Shown: positions 1 to 8,041 of the stretch, piece after piece
Layout of the letters: each line of letters opens with the position of its first letter
Position numbering within the stretch: position 1 is the first letter of the stretch
NCBI GenBank assembly: GCA_964459065.1
Contig: CAYWMN010000029.1
Coordinates: 1-23,129, forward strand
Direction of reading: 5' to 3'
From: JAMCXS01 sp964459065
GTDB lineage: Bacteria; Acidobacteriota; Terriglobia; UBA7540
Length of the DNA: 23,129 nt
Notes under the pieces: model-generated
The model's database searches: none
Told to the model about the DNA's origin: nothing
The model's input: only the letters and a program-made list of their open reading frames with translations
Translations under genes and position numbers: made by a program

Positions 1-2559
1 CAATCGCGCTTTGCCCCGCTGAGGATAGTACCGGGTGCGTGGCCAGAGGTCGTAGAGTCCTTCGAGCAAGAGAGGGACGACTGGAAGATGGAGCCGTTCC
101 GCCATGACGCCCACTCCAGGCCGAAATCGCATCAACCGACCGTCCCACGTACGCTCGCCTTCCGGGAAAATCAGCGTTGAGTATCCCTTCTCAGCAAGCC
201 ATCCGGCGTGGCGCAACGCCTCCTGCGCCCGCGCGGGATCATCGGAAATAAGGTAGCCGTTGAACACCAGCCTTGTCCAGAACAGCGCCGCCCCGGAATG
301 GCCCCGGAACGCGCCTTCGCCCATCGCTACCGCAATGCGGCGGCGAAGGCGCCCCGGCAAGGACCGCAGGATAAAGGGGGCGTCAAAAAAGCTCTGGTGG
401 TTTGAAACAAACAGGACTGGCTTGCTGAAGTTGCGAAGTTTCTCAAGACCGCGGACCTCGCCGCGGACATAAAGGCGCAAGAGTGGAAATGCCAGGAGGT
501 CTTGCGCAGCTTCGCGCGCGATTGCCGCTGGCCGGGAAATCTGCCATCGAGGTTCAGACGGACCGGCAACGACTCGCTCCGGATGAGCCTTTTGCAAAAG
601 GGCTTGTCGCGCGGCTCCACGCTTACGGTCCTGGACGTCAAGCAATGGCAAGTCTCCGGTTTGGAATGGCGTTTGGATCAATTTTTCAACGTCTCCAACC
701 GTCTGTGCCTGCCCGAGCGACTGCTCATCGAACTGATAACCGTGCGTTTCCAGCCAGGTCAGCAGCTCAATCCGGTCGAGCGAGGAAAACCCCAAATCCT
801 CAGCCAGACGCGCCTGCGGACGAAGCCGTTCGGCTGGTGCGCCCAGCCGCACCAGGAAATCACGCCAATCACCTTCGCCTTTGCCCGCCGGGGAAGGCCC
901 CGTCCCTCCGGCCTCGCCATTCACCCAGCGGGTAATGCGGGTTCGCTGAAGCTTCGCGGTTGAAAGCGTGCGCGGAAGCGAAGGTTCCGGCCAGAGGGAA
1001 AAGCCGCGAATCCGCTGGTGCGGCTCAAGCATGCGGTTAGCCCTGGCTACAGCAGCTTCAAGTTCAGTCTCCCCCGCGTCCGCCACAGGCACCATCACGG
1101 CGTGGACCAGCGTCCGTTCCGTAGCGCCCGAATTTCCGGTAGCCGCGGAGGTTTTTCCCACCACCGCCGCCTCGCGGACCTGAGGCTGCTCGCGCAATGC
1201 CTTTTCCACGTCTTCCGGGTAAACGTTCAGCCCTTCAGCGGTAACAATCACTTCCTTCTTGCGGCCCAGATAAATCAGATTGCCTTGCTCATCAAACCGC
1301 CCCAGGTCGCCCGTGTGCAGCCACCCATCCTCAAAACTCTGCCGGGTGGCCTCCCGGTCCTGGTAGTAGCCCGGCGAAACATTGGCGCCCCGCACCAGAA
1401 TTTCACCATCCTCGGCAATGTGAGTCTCTGCCCCCGCCAGAGGGCGTCCCACCGACCCGCGACGAATCTTGAAAGGATGGGTAATGGTGATGGCGGGAGC
1501 CGTTTCGGTCAGCCCATAACCCTGGATGACGGCATATCCCAGAGTGTTCCAAAGTGATTCAACCTGCGCTGGGAGTGCGGCTCCGCCCGACACAAAGGCC
1601 CACATCTTCCACCCCAATCGCTGATGGACGCGGCGAAACTTCCACCAGCGTTTGGGAACCGACCAGTGCTCTTTTGCCGCCCGCTCANNNNNNNNNNGCT
1701 CAAGGTCCGCCTGCGTGGCACCATCACCGTTGGCGGCGATTTGCGCGCGCGCCCAGGCCCCCATGGCCTCAAGCTGCCGGGGAACGCAGATCATCACGGA
1801 GGCTCGGCGGTCATGAATCATCCGGACCAGATTGGAGGGAGCTTGGCTTTCAGGGAAAATCACCACCCCGCCGAGGAATTGGGGAATAAATAACGCCGTG
1901 ACCTGGCCGAACAGATGGCTGAGCGGGATTAAATGCACAAAGCGGATAGGCCGAAACGGAATGCTGAGGCTTTCATAACGACGGATCTCGCGCTCCACCG
2001 GCTCCAGGTTCGCGAGCAGGTTGCCGTGGGTGATCATGACACCGCGCGGCTCTGCCGTCGTGCCTGAAGTAAACACAATCTCCGCCAAACCATCACGGTC
2101 TGTAGCCCTTGGCGGTTCAATCTTTTTCGGCGGAGCGGGCAGCGTTTCAAGATCGCTGAGGAAGAACGGCTCGGCGTTGCCGGCCTTGGATGGGTCCGGG
2201 GCGTTGCGTTCCCGGACCGCTTCGTCAGTAATCAGCAGCCGAGCGTGAGTTTTTTCAGCAATTCGCTGCAAGAATTCAGGCGAAAATCCCGCATCCACCG
2301 GAACCACCGTTGCCCCCGCCAGCACGCATCCGTAAAACGCCATTGCCCAGCGAGCCCCCGGCGGAGCCCACAGCAGGACTCGGGAAGCTTCCCGTCCCGG
2401 CTCCGATCCCAGGCCCTTTGAGCGCAGCCACTGCGCAAACGCCCGGACGCGGTCCACAACCTGGCGGTAACTGTAAAACTGCGCACGATAGGGGCCTTGC
2501 TCAATAAAGGCGGTATCTTCGCCCCGGTCAGCCATGCGCAGTATATAGGACGAAAGCAT
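1..2559 (-). CDS. Acyl-activating enzyme / acyl carrier / PlsC acyltransferase fusion (3' end off the window)
   Basis: This reading frame is open from an ATG at 2559 to the left edge (853 codons seen, no stop), so the C-terminus is missing. The N-terminal part is an AMP-binding acyl-CoA/acyl-ACP synthetase. It has the P-loop TSGTTAEPRG (about residues 162-171), GYGLTE (about 344) and GWLHTGDLG (about 413). An acyl-carrier-like segment follows near residue 586 (LGFSSLDRIELL). It keeps the serine of the GxDSL phosphopantetheine site, with Asp replaced by Ser. The last part is a PlsC-type acyltransferase with the HX4D motif HQSFFD (about 720) and FPEGERT (about 796). By family knowledge it would activate a fatty acid, possibly hold it on its own carrier domain, and pass it to a lysophospholipid or glycerophosphate. 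The domain order recalls Aas, but with an internal carrier domain. An in-frame ATG eight codons downstream (2535) is an alternative start. Substrate is unknown. Confidence 0.88.
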   Translation of the reverse strand, partial: MLSSYILRMADRGEDTAFIEQGPYRAQFYSYRQVVDRVRAFAQWLRSKGLGSEPGREASRVLLWAPPGARWAMAFYGCVLAGATVVPVDAGFSPEFLQRIAEKTHARLLITDEAVRERNAPDPSKAGNAEPFFLSDLETLPAPPKKIEPPRATDRDGLAEIVFTSGTTAEPRGVMITHGNLLANLEPVEREIRRYESLSIPFRPIRFVHLIPLSHLFGQVTALFIPQFLGGVVIFPESQAPSNLVRMIHDRRASVMICVPRQLEAMGAWARAQIAANGDGATQADLEXXXXERAAKEHWSVPKRWWKFRRVHQRLGWKMWAFVSGGAALPAQVESLWNTLGYAVIQGYGLTETAPAITITHPFKIRRGSVGRPLAGAETHIAEDGEILVRGANVSPGYYQDREATRQSFEDGWLHTGDLGRFDEQGNLIYLGRKKEVIVTAEGLNVYPEDVEKALREQPQVREAAVVGKTSAATGNSGATERTLVHAVMVPVADAGETELEAAVARANRMLEPHQRIRGFSLWPEPSLPRTLSTAKLQRTRITRWVNGEAGGTGPSPAGKGEGDWRDFLVRLGAPAERLRPQARLAEDLGFSSLDRIELLTWLETHGYQFDEQSLGQAQTVGDVEKLIQTPFQTGDLPLLDVQDRKRGAARQALLQKAHPERVVAGPSEPRWQISRPAAIAREAAQDLLAFPLLRLYVRGEVRGLEKLRNFSKPVLFVSNHQSFFDAPFILRSLPGRLRRRIAVAMGEGAFRGHSGAALFWTRLVFNGYLISDDPARAQEALRHAGWLAEKGYSTLIFPEGERTWDGRLMRFRPGVGVMAERLHLPVVPLLLEGLYDLWPRTRYYPQRGKARL
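1688..1697. other. Assembly gap (10 N) inside the lipid-enzyme fusion
   Basis: Ten Ns interrupt the adenylation domain between ...QADLE and ERAAKEHW. With exactly ten Ns the frame is kept on both sides (four unknown codons). The true gap length is unknown. The flanks join into one plausible synthetase domain, so I treat the gene as intact. Confidence 0.98.
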
Positions 2560-2699
2560 AGGCGGCAGTCCCGTTAACACTGGAGGGCGAGGACTTGTCT
2601 GCGGCGCGAAATCAGAAAGCCTTCCCTTTTGCAAAGTGCGATTATTGAAACAGCGATGTCAAGCGGATTTTAAGTCAAATGTAGCAATACCCGCTCGCC

Positions 2700-2728
2700 T
2701 TGCCCATGACCTGGAGTTGCGGTACGAT
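2700..2728 (+). promoter_or_regulatory. Predicted sigma70-type promoter of moaA
   Basis: TTGCCC (2700-2705) and TACGAT (2723-2728) are separated by 17 nt, each matching 4 of 6 consensus bases. A start 6-7 nt after the -10 box falls at about 2735. That is the first base of the outer stem of the riboswitch-like leader, an independent reason to believe it. Confidence 0.5.
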
Positions 2729-2734
2729 CAAATT

Positions 2735-2841
2735 GTTCTCCGAGCCTTTGAGCGCTAAGGGATCATCGAACAACCTATGCCTCGCAGGCCGACAGGGTAC
2801 GCGGAGAAATCCCCGTGCCTCCCGTGTTTGGAAAGGGGAAT
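2735..2841 (+). promoter_or_regulatory. Moco-family riboswitch (molybdenum cofactor RNA motif) upstream of moaA
   Basis: The leader can fold with an outer stem GTTCTCC (2735-2741) / GGGGAAT (2835-2841). Inside are a hairpin GCCT-cgc-AGGC (2779-2789) and a stem GTACG (2797-2801) / CGTGC (2814-2818) capped by a GGAGAAATCC loop region. The 3' part reads GCCTCCCGT (2817-2825) then TGGAAAGG (2829-2836). As I recall it, the Escherichia coli moaA Moco RNA has nearly the same block (GCCTCCCGTATCTGGAAAGG), with the same preceding CAGGG and GAAGAAAT-type loop. Location directly before moaA supports the assignment. The class binds molybdenum or tungsten cofactor by established knowledge. I could not run a covariance model. 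Confidence 0.82.
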
Positions 2842-2843
2842 CC

Positions 2844-2878
2844 GCCTACGCCGCGCATAAGTAGGCCTTTTTATTTTT
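2844..2878 (+). terminator. Intrinsic-terminator-like hairpin in the moaA leader
   Basis: GCCTAC (2844-2849) pairs with GTAGGC (2861-2866), followed by CTTTTTATTTTT. It lies between the riboswitch and the moaA start, so it is the likely expression platform (premature termination). The stem is only 6 bp with an 11-nt loop, so it may be weak. Confidence 0.6.
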
Positions 2879-2958
2879 GGCGTTATTTGGGGCAAGCGCA
2901 GCAGGAACCGGAAATAGATGGGTCCATCGTCCGGCTGCTGAACGATTCGGCAGAGCCT

Positions 2959-3945
2959 ATGTTACAGGACAAGTACGGGCGCAAAATTCACGATCTGAGG
3001 ATATCCGTTACGGACCGGTGCAACTTCCGGTGCGTCTACTGCAAGTCGGCCGATCCCGAGAACTACTTTCCACACCACAACTTATTGGAATGGAAGGAGT
3101 TTATAAGGTTGGCACGCATCCTGGCGGGCATGGGAATCCGCAAGATCCGCGTGACGGGCGGCGAACCCCTGCTACGCGGCGGGATCGTTGATTTTCTGGA
3201 ACAGCTGAGCCGGATTGAGGGCATCGAGGACCTGGCCGTGACCACGAACGGCTATCTGCTTCAAGAAAAGGCTCGGGAGATGGCCCGTGCAGGCGTCCGG
3301 CGGGTCAATGTCAGCATGGATGCGGCCCATCCGGAAAAATTCGCGGCCATAACGCGAACTCCGGGTTCTTTTGAGCGCGTGCTCAGAGGAGTGGACGCAG
3401 CTCTTGAGGCAGGGCTCGACCCGGTAAAAGTCAACGTGGTGCTGGTGCGTGGATTTAATGAAGGCGAGATTCTGGGCTTTGCCAGGCTGGCGCGTGAAAA
3501 GAACCTGATCGTTCGTTTCATCGAGTTTATGCCTTTGGACGCCGATCACGCTTGGAACCGTCAACGGGTGGTGACCGCGGAAGAAATCCTGAACACCATC
3601 CGTCCCGTCTTCCCGCTCGTGGAGCTTCCTCGCCACGAGGCCAGCGAGACCGCCCTGCGGTATAGTTTTGAAGACGGCCGGGGGGAAATCGGCATCGTGG
3701 CCCCGGTTTCCATACCCTTTTGCGGCCAGTGCAGCCGCATCCGCATCACGGCCGACGGGAAAATTCGTACCTGCCTGTTTTCTCTTGCGGAGCATGATGT
3801 GCGGCAGGTCATCCGCGGCGGCGCAAGTGACGAAGAGATCGAAGAATACATCGAGCGCGCCGTTTACCATAAAGAGCCAAGCCATCGGATCAACGAACCG
3901 GATTTTGTACAACCGTCGCGAACCATGGTTTACATCGGCGGCTAG
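2959..3945 (+). CDS. moaA: GTP 3',8-cyclase MoaA
   Basis: Radical SAM enzyme that converts GTP to 3',8-cyclo-GTP, the first step of molybdenum cofactor synthesis, in the cytoplasm. The N-terminal cluster motif is C21-NFR-C25-VY-C28. The second cluster ligands are C255, C258 and C272 (CGQC...RTC), and the protein ends in the required Gly-Gly tail (VYIGG). With the ATG at 2959 it is 328 residues, the usual MoaA length. The frame is open further upstream to a GTG at 2815, but that codon lies inside the riboswitch aptamer and the extension crosses the terminator hairpin, so I reject it. The SD is weak (GGCAGAG). No other moa genes are in the window. nadA begins 77 nt downstream and has its own -10 box. 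Confidence 0.96.
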   Translation: MLQDKYGRKIHDLRISVTDRCNFRCVYCKSADPENYFPHHNLLEWKEFIRLARILAGMGIRKIRVTGGEPLLRGGIVDFLEQLSRIEGIEDLAVTTNGYLLQEKAREMARAGVRRVNVSMDAAHPEKFAAITRTPGSFERVLRGVDAALEAGLDPVKVNVVLVRGFNEGEILGFARLAREKNLIVRFIEFMPLDADHAWNRQRVVTAEEILNTIRPVFPLVELPRHEASETALRYSFEDGRGEIGIVAPVSIPFCGQCSRIRITADGKIRTCLFSLAEHDVRQVIRGGASDEEIEEYIERAVYHKEPSHRINEPDFVQPSRTMVYIGG

Positions 3946-4007
3946 CGTGAAGCATGGACCTTGTTGGGGAGCCGCCTGCGAAGAGCCAAGACGGAACAGG
4001 TTCAGAA

Positions 4008-4016
4008 TGGTAAAAT
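4008..4016 (+). promoter_or_regulatory. Extended -10 box before nadA, possible leaderless start
   Basis: TGGTAAAAT (TGn plus TAAAAT, -10 hexamer 4011-4016) ends 6 nt before the nadA ATG. Transcription would begin at or next to the start codon. I see no convincing -35 box and no Shine-Dalgarno. Confidence 0.4.
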
Positions 4017-4022
4017 AACGCT

Positions 4023-5138
4023 ATGGGTAACGTAATGATGGGCGCGGTCACAAGTCCGCAGAACCATCTTCTTGAGCACTATACGGAGTTGTCCGAGCAG
4101 GCCTTGGAGGAGCGCATCCGGCAGGCTAAAACCGCGCTGGGCTCCCGTGCCGTGATTCTGGGCCACCATTACCAGCGCGATGAAGTCGTCAAGTTCGCCG
4201 ATTTCCGCGGCGATTCGCTGAAGCTTTCGCGCCTGGCGGCAAACCGTAAGGAAGCGGAATTCATTGTTTTCTGTGGCGTCCATTTCATGGCGGAGAGTGC
4301 GGACATTCTGCGGGACGAGCATCAAGTGGTCGTCCTGCCGGACTTAAGCGCCGGCTGCTCCATGGCGGATATGGCTGACATCGACCAGGTGGAAGTCTGT
4401 TGGGAAGAAGTCTCACAGCTTTCGAACGGCCGCATCGTTCCGGTCACCTACATCAATTCCACCGCAGCCATCAAGGCCTTCGTCGGCCGCAACGGGGGCG
4501 CGGTTTGTACTTCTTCCAACGCGCAAAAAGTCATGGAATGGGCTTTTGAGCGCGGAGAAAAAGGTTTATTCATTCCCGATGAACACCTGGGACGGAACAC
4601 GGGTTACCGGATGGGAATTCCGCTCGATGAGATGGCGCTGTGGGACCCGCACCAGGAAACGGGCGGGCTCAGCGCAGACAAGATTCAGCGGGCGCGGGTG
4701 ATTTTGTGGAAAGGCCACTGCTCAGTCCATCAACGCTTTCTACCCGCCCATGTTGAGCGGGCGCGAAACGACTACCCGGGAATTCGCGTCATCGCCCATC
4801 CGGAGTGTAGCTGGGACGTTTGCCAGATGGCGGATTACGTCGGATCCACGGAATTCATTATCCGGCAGGTCCAGGAAGGCGGGGCCGGCAGCCAGTGGGC
4901 GATCGGCACGGAAATTCATCTGGTCAAGCGGCTGGCGCAGGAAAATCCCGACCGTACCGTGATTTCGCTCGATGATTGCGGATGCTTGTGCAGCACCATG
5001 TATCGGATTTCACCGCAACATTTATGCTGGACGCTTGAAAACCTGGTCGAGGGTCGTGTGGTGAACAGAGTACAAGTGGATGATGAGACCCGGCATTGGG
5101 CGCGCGTGGCGCTCGACCGAATGCTGGAAATTGTGTAA
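4023..5138 (+). CDS. nadA: Quinolinate synthase NadA
   Basis: Condenses iminoaspartate with dihydroxyacetone phosphate to quinolinate in de novo NAD synthesis. It is a cytoplasmic [4Fe-4S] enzyme. The 371-residue protein shows the family blocks GHHYQRDEVVKFADFRGDS (about 47-65), the CGVHFMAESA block with C84, VCTSSNAQK with C162, HPECSWDVC (C262, C267) and a C-terminal CGCLC (319-323). By family comparison the cluster ligands should be C84, C162 and one of the C-terminal cysteines. No nadB or nadC is present here. A second in-frame ATG at codon 5 is a possible alternative start. Confidence 0.96.
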   Translation: MGNVMMGAVTSPQNHLLEHYTELSEQALEERIRQAKTALGSRAVILGHHYQRDEVVKFADFRGDSLKLSRLAANRKEAEFIVFCGVHFMAESADILRDEHQVVVLPDLSAGCSMADMADIDQVEVCWEEVSQLSNGRIVPVTYINSTAAIKAFVGRNGGAVCTSSNAQKVMEWAFERGEKGLFIPDEHLGRNTGYRMGIPLDEMALWDPHQETGGLSADKIQRARVILWKGHCSVHQRFLPAHVERARNDYPGIRVIAHPECSWDVCQMADYVGSTEFIIRQVQEGGAGSQWAIGTEIHLVKRLAQENPDRTVISLDDCGCLCSTMYRISPQHLCWTLENLVEGRVVNRVQVDDETRHWARVALDRMLEIV

Positions 5139-5252
5139 GGCCCGCCAGGGTTCAAAATCTGCTTCCAACAGGGTGCTTGAATGAGGGAGCAAGAAGAAAG
5201 CCGGGACGAACCTGCCGTCAATCGAAGGAGCGCAGGTGCGAAGACACAGGTC

Positions 5253-5702
5253 ATGACGAACAAATACTTCAGCCGCGAAGAAGCTGAGCAGATGCTGCCG
5301 CTGATAGAGGAATCTCTCAAGCAGGCTCAGTCTCAAAAACAGGAGGTCGAGGCCCTGCAAAGCGAGTTGGCCAACGCGGCGTCACGCATTATGATTCTGG
5401 GGGGTTCTCGTCCGCCATACTCTGACTTAGTCAAGAAGAAGTCAGAACGCGATGAGATCTCAGCTAAAATCGTTGAGACCCTGGGCCGGATTCAGCAGAC
5501 AGGCTGCCTTGTCAAGGATCTTGATGAAGGCTTGGTTGACTTCCCCTGCCTGATCGAGGGGCAGGAAGCCTTCCTGTGCTGGAAACTCGGCGAAAAAAGG
5601 GTCGATTACTGGCACGGGATCGAAGAAGGCTTTGCAGGACGGAAACGGATCGATAGTGGATCATCGGACTCCCCGCCTTCTGGTCCGGGGCTTGTTCACT
5701 AG
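5253..5702 (+). CDS. DUF2203 family protein
   Basis: The sequence matches the DUF2203 pattern. It starts KYFSREEAEQMLPLIEESL, continues with a long charged helical segment (about residues 10-100, probably coiled coil), and ends with GLVDFPCLIEGQEAFLCW, LGE and YWHGIEEGFAGR. The family is uncharacterised, so no function is assigned. I chose the ATG at 5253 (149 residues) because the family similarity starts there. An upstream in-frame ATG at 5181 adds 24 charged residues and has an AGGG about 9 nt before it, so it remains possible. It sits 114 nt after nadA and may share its transcript. The last 15 or so residues are Ser/Pro/Gly-rich and outside the domain. Confidence 0.85.
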   Translation: MTNKYFSREEAEQMLPLIEESLKQAQSQKQEVEALQSELANAASRIMILGGSRPPYSDLVKKKSERDEISAKIVETLGRIQQTGCLVKDLDEGLVDFPCLIEGQEAFLCWKLGEKRVDYWHGIEEGFAGRKRIDSGSSDSPPSGPGLVH

Positions 5703-5712
5703 ACCCCTTCCG

Positions 5713-5735
5713 CCTGGGGAGATGGGATCTCCAGG
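5713..5735 (+). other. Hairpin between the DUF2203 gene and thiC
   Basis: GGAGAT (5718-5723), loop GGG, ATCTCC (5727-5732), extended by CCT/AGG around a 2-nt bulge. No T-run follows, so it is not a standard terminator. The remaining thiC leader shows none of the conserved TPP riboswitch blocks (no CTGAGA). Confidence 0.4.
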
Positions 5736-5828
5736 GCGACAAGGGTATTAGGACGGAGCGGCGTATCATCAAATAGCCAGGAGCCGCAAACTAAATCTTG
5801 GATCGTTGGGAACGAAAGGGAAAACACA

Positions 5829-7223
5829 ATGTCACTTCCACTGCGCACTGAATGGGTCCGGAAACGCACCGGACCGATCGTAACTCAGATGCACTATGCC
5901 CGGAACGGCGTGGTGACGGAGGAAATGGAGTATGTCGCCAAGCGCGAAAAGCTCTCTCCGGAACTGATCCGCGATGAAGTGGCGCGTGGCCGCATGATTA
6001 TCCCCGCCAACATCCGCCACGTCGAGCTTGAGCCGATGGCCATTGGAGTCGCGTCCAAATGCAAGATCAACGCCAACATCGGGAATTCGGCGACGACATC
6101 GAACCTTGAAACCGAGCTTGAAAAATTGCATGCCGCCGTGCACTTTGGCGCCGATACGGTGATGGATCTGTCCACTGGCGGCGACATCCACGCGATTCGC
6201 GAAGCGAATCTCCGCCACAGCCCGGTGCCCGTCGGCACCGTACCCATCTATGAGGCCCTTTCACGGGTGAAGCGGGTCCGAGACCTGACTCCTTCCGTCA
6301 TGCTGGAAGTGATCGAGGAGCAGGCCCAGCAGGGCGTTGACTATATGACCATCCATGCCGGAGTGTTGCAGGAGTATATCCCCATGACCCGCAATCGCAT
6401 CACCGGCATCGTGAGCCGGGGCGGCGCCATTATGGCCGAGTGGTCAGCGGAAAATAACCAGGAAAATTTCCTTTACACTCACTTCGACGATATCTGCCGA
6501 ATCTTCCAGAAATATGATGTTTCATTTTCCCTGGGCGACGGACTCCGGCCCGGCTGCCTGGCCGACGCAAGCGACGAGGCGCAGTTTGCCGAACTCAAGA
6601 CGCTGGGTGAGCTAACCAAGAAAGCTTGGGAGCACGACGTGCAGGTCATGATCGAGGGCCCGGGGCACGTTCCCATGGACCAGATCAAACTCCAGGTGGA
6701 CAAGGAAAAGGAGCTCTGCTACGAAGCGCCGTTCTACACCCTCGGGCCGCTGGTCACCGACATCGCTCCCGGCTACGACCACATCACTTCAGCGATTGGC
6801 GCAGCAATGATCGGCTGGCACGGCGCAGCGATGCTTTGCTACGTCACCCCTAAGGAGCACCTGGGGTTGCCGGACAAAAACGATGTTCGGCAAGGGATCA
6901 TTGCATACAAAATCGCCGCGCACGCGGCTGATGTGGCCCGCCATCGTGCCGGCGTTCGAGACCGCGACGACGCGCTCTCTTATGCCCGGTTCCTGTTCAA
7001 CTGGAACAAGCAGTTTGATCTATCGCTCGACCCGGAAGCGGCCCGCGCCATGCACGACGAAACCCTGGCCGACGAGTACTACAAAGACGCCGCCTTCTGC
7101 TCCATGTGCGGTCCCAAGTTCTGTTCCATGAACACCACACAGGTCATGGAAAAACACCTCAACCTCAATCAGAAAGAGCGCGAACAGAAATTCGTGCAGT
7201 TGCTGGCCAAAGTCGAAAAGTAA
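5829..7223 (+). CDS. thiC: Phosphomethylpyrimidine synthase ThiC
   Basis: Radical SAM enzyme that rearranges aminoimidazole ribotide to hydroxymethylpyrimidine phosphate for thiamine synthesis. The 464-residue protein is the short bacterial form, without the long N-terminal domain of the E. coli type. It carries the family blocks NANIGNSA, MDLSTGGDIH, PGHVPMDQI and DIAPGYDHIT. The C-terminal cluster motif is C424-SM-C427-GPKF-C432. An SD-like GAAAGGGA precedes the ATG. It ends at a strong terminator (7236-7259). Its leader has no TPP riboswitch that I can find, unlike most thiC genes. Confidence 0.97.
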   Translation: MSLPLRTEWVRKRTGPIVTQMHYARNGVVTEEMEYVAKREKLSPELIRDEVARGRMIIPANIRHVELEPMAIGVASKCKINANIGNSATTSNLETELEKLHAAVHFGADTVMDLSTGGDIHAIREANLRHSPVPVGTVPIYEALSRVKRVRDLTPSVMLEVIEEQAQQGVDYMTIHAGVLQEYIPMTRNRITGIVSRGGAIMAEWSAENNQENFLYTHFDDICRIFQKYDVSFSLGDGLRPGCLADASDEAQFAELKTLGELTKKAWEHDVQVMIEGPGHVPMDQIKLQVDKEKELCYEAPFYTLGPLVTDIAPGYDHITSAIGAAMIGWHGAAMLCYVTPKEHLGLPDKNDVRQGIIAYKIAAHAADVARHRAGVRDRDDALSYARFLFNWNKQFDLSLDPEAARAMHDETLADEYYKDAAFCSMCGPKFCSMNTTQVMEKHLNLNQKEREQKFVQLLAKVEK

Positions 7224-7235
7224 ACGGCGGGAAGC

Positions 7236-7259
7236 GAGCCGGGCCAACCGGCTCCTTTT
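7236..7259 (+). terminator. Intrinsic terminator after thiC
   Basis: GAGCCGG (7236-7242), loop GCCAA, CCGGCTC (7248-7254), then CTTTT. It is a perfect 7-bp GC-rich stem, 12 nt after the thiC stop. The next gene is on the opposite strand, so it separates convergent units. Confidence 0.8.
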
Positions 7260-7312
7260 CGAAAAAGGCCGGGTCTACCCCATTCTGATGTCTTGTAAAG
7301 GGGGGGAGGGGA

Positions 7313-8041
7313 TCAGGCTTGTTCGCCGGCCAGCGATGCCGCACTGCGGGACTTTGACATTCTTCGGGTTTGGAGCGCCTGCCGGTCGCGGAAGCCCCCG
7401 CGGCAGGTGAAGACCCGCGCGGGCGGCAAATTGCGCCAGATGGTGCGGCACTGAATGGAATCGAAATACTGTCTGAGGAAGGGCAATGAAGAATGCCGTT
7501 GGGCTTTCCCGTTCTCGAACCGGAAGCCGTGGACGTATTGATACTGGGTATAGACGCTTCTTTCGTCCATGAAGGGGTCGAGATTCTCCAGCAGGATGCG
7601 CTGGCGGTCATCCGGCATGAACCGGAGCGATAAGGATGAAACGACGGCATCCACCCGACGGTAACCACGGCGCCGCAACTCGCTGCCCAGGTTTTCCGCG
7701 CGGGAGTTCACCAGCACCAGCCGGGGATCAGGAAAACTCTCTTTGAGGCATCGAATAAGATCCGGGTTAATTTCAAAGGCCAGCAGAGTCGCATGGCTGG
7801 GGAGCTTTTCCAACAGCACTCGCGTAATGGCGCCGGTGCCCGCGCCCAGTTCAACAACGGTGCTGACGCGGTCGATGGGGAGCCCTTCCAGCATGGCGCG
7901 GGCAAGATGCCGCGAACTGGGAGCGATCGAGGCGGTGCTTTGAAAATCCGAGGCCGCAGCCAAAGCAAACGTCGTGAAGCTCCGGATTTCTCTTGCCGCT
8001 CTGGCCAGAGAGCTTTTACAGGCTCCGATTGTCTTGTTCAT
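7313..8041 (-). CDS. Phospholipid N-methyltransferase-like SAM enzyme (PmtA/COG3963 type)
   Basis: The class I methyltransferase fold is shown by motif I VVELGAGTG (about residues 62-70) and an acidic FEIN after strand 2. The N-terminal stretch FALAAASDFQSTASIAPSS and the late NLPPARVFT are typical of PmtA-like phospholipid methyltransferases, related to the rRNA adenine dimethylase fold. By family it would methylate phosphatidylethanolamine at the membrane. I chose the ATG at 8041 (242 residues), with GAAGAG about 10 nt upstream. A TTG at 8059 would add six residues. It is convergent with thiC and divergent from the next methyltransferase. Exact substrate is not proven by the sequence. Confidence 0.8.
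   Translation of the reverse strand: MNKTIGACKSSLARAAREIRSFTTFALAAASDFQSTASIAPSSRHLARAMLEGLPIDRVSTVVELGAGTGAITRVLLEKLPSHATLLAFEINPDLIRCLKESFPDPRLVLVNSRAENLGSELRRRGYRRVDAVVSSLSLRFMPDDRQRILLENLDPFMDERSVYTQYQYVHGFRFENGKAQRHSSLPFLRQYFDSIQCRTIWRNLPPARVFTCRGGFRDRQALQTRRMSKSRSAASLAGEQA

Noticed and set aside
1509..1893. Several short frames on both strands around the N gap
   Set aside because: They overlap the adenylation domain of the large minus-strand gene in other frames and show no family similarity.
2815..2958. Long N-terminal extension of MoaA from a GTG at 2815
   Set aside because: The GTG is inside the predicted aptamer and the extension crosses the terminator hairpin. MoaA similarity and normal length start at 2959.
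3172..3912. 246-codon minus-strand frame opposite moaA
   Set aside because: It is antisense to a clear MoaA and has no recognisable motifs. GC-rich genes often leave such shadows.
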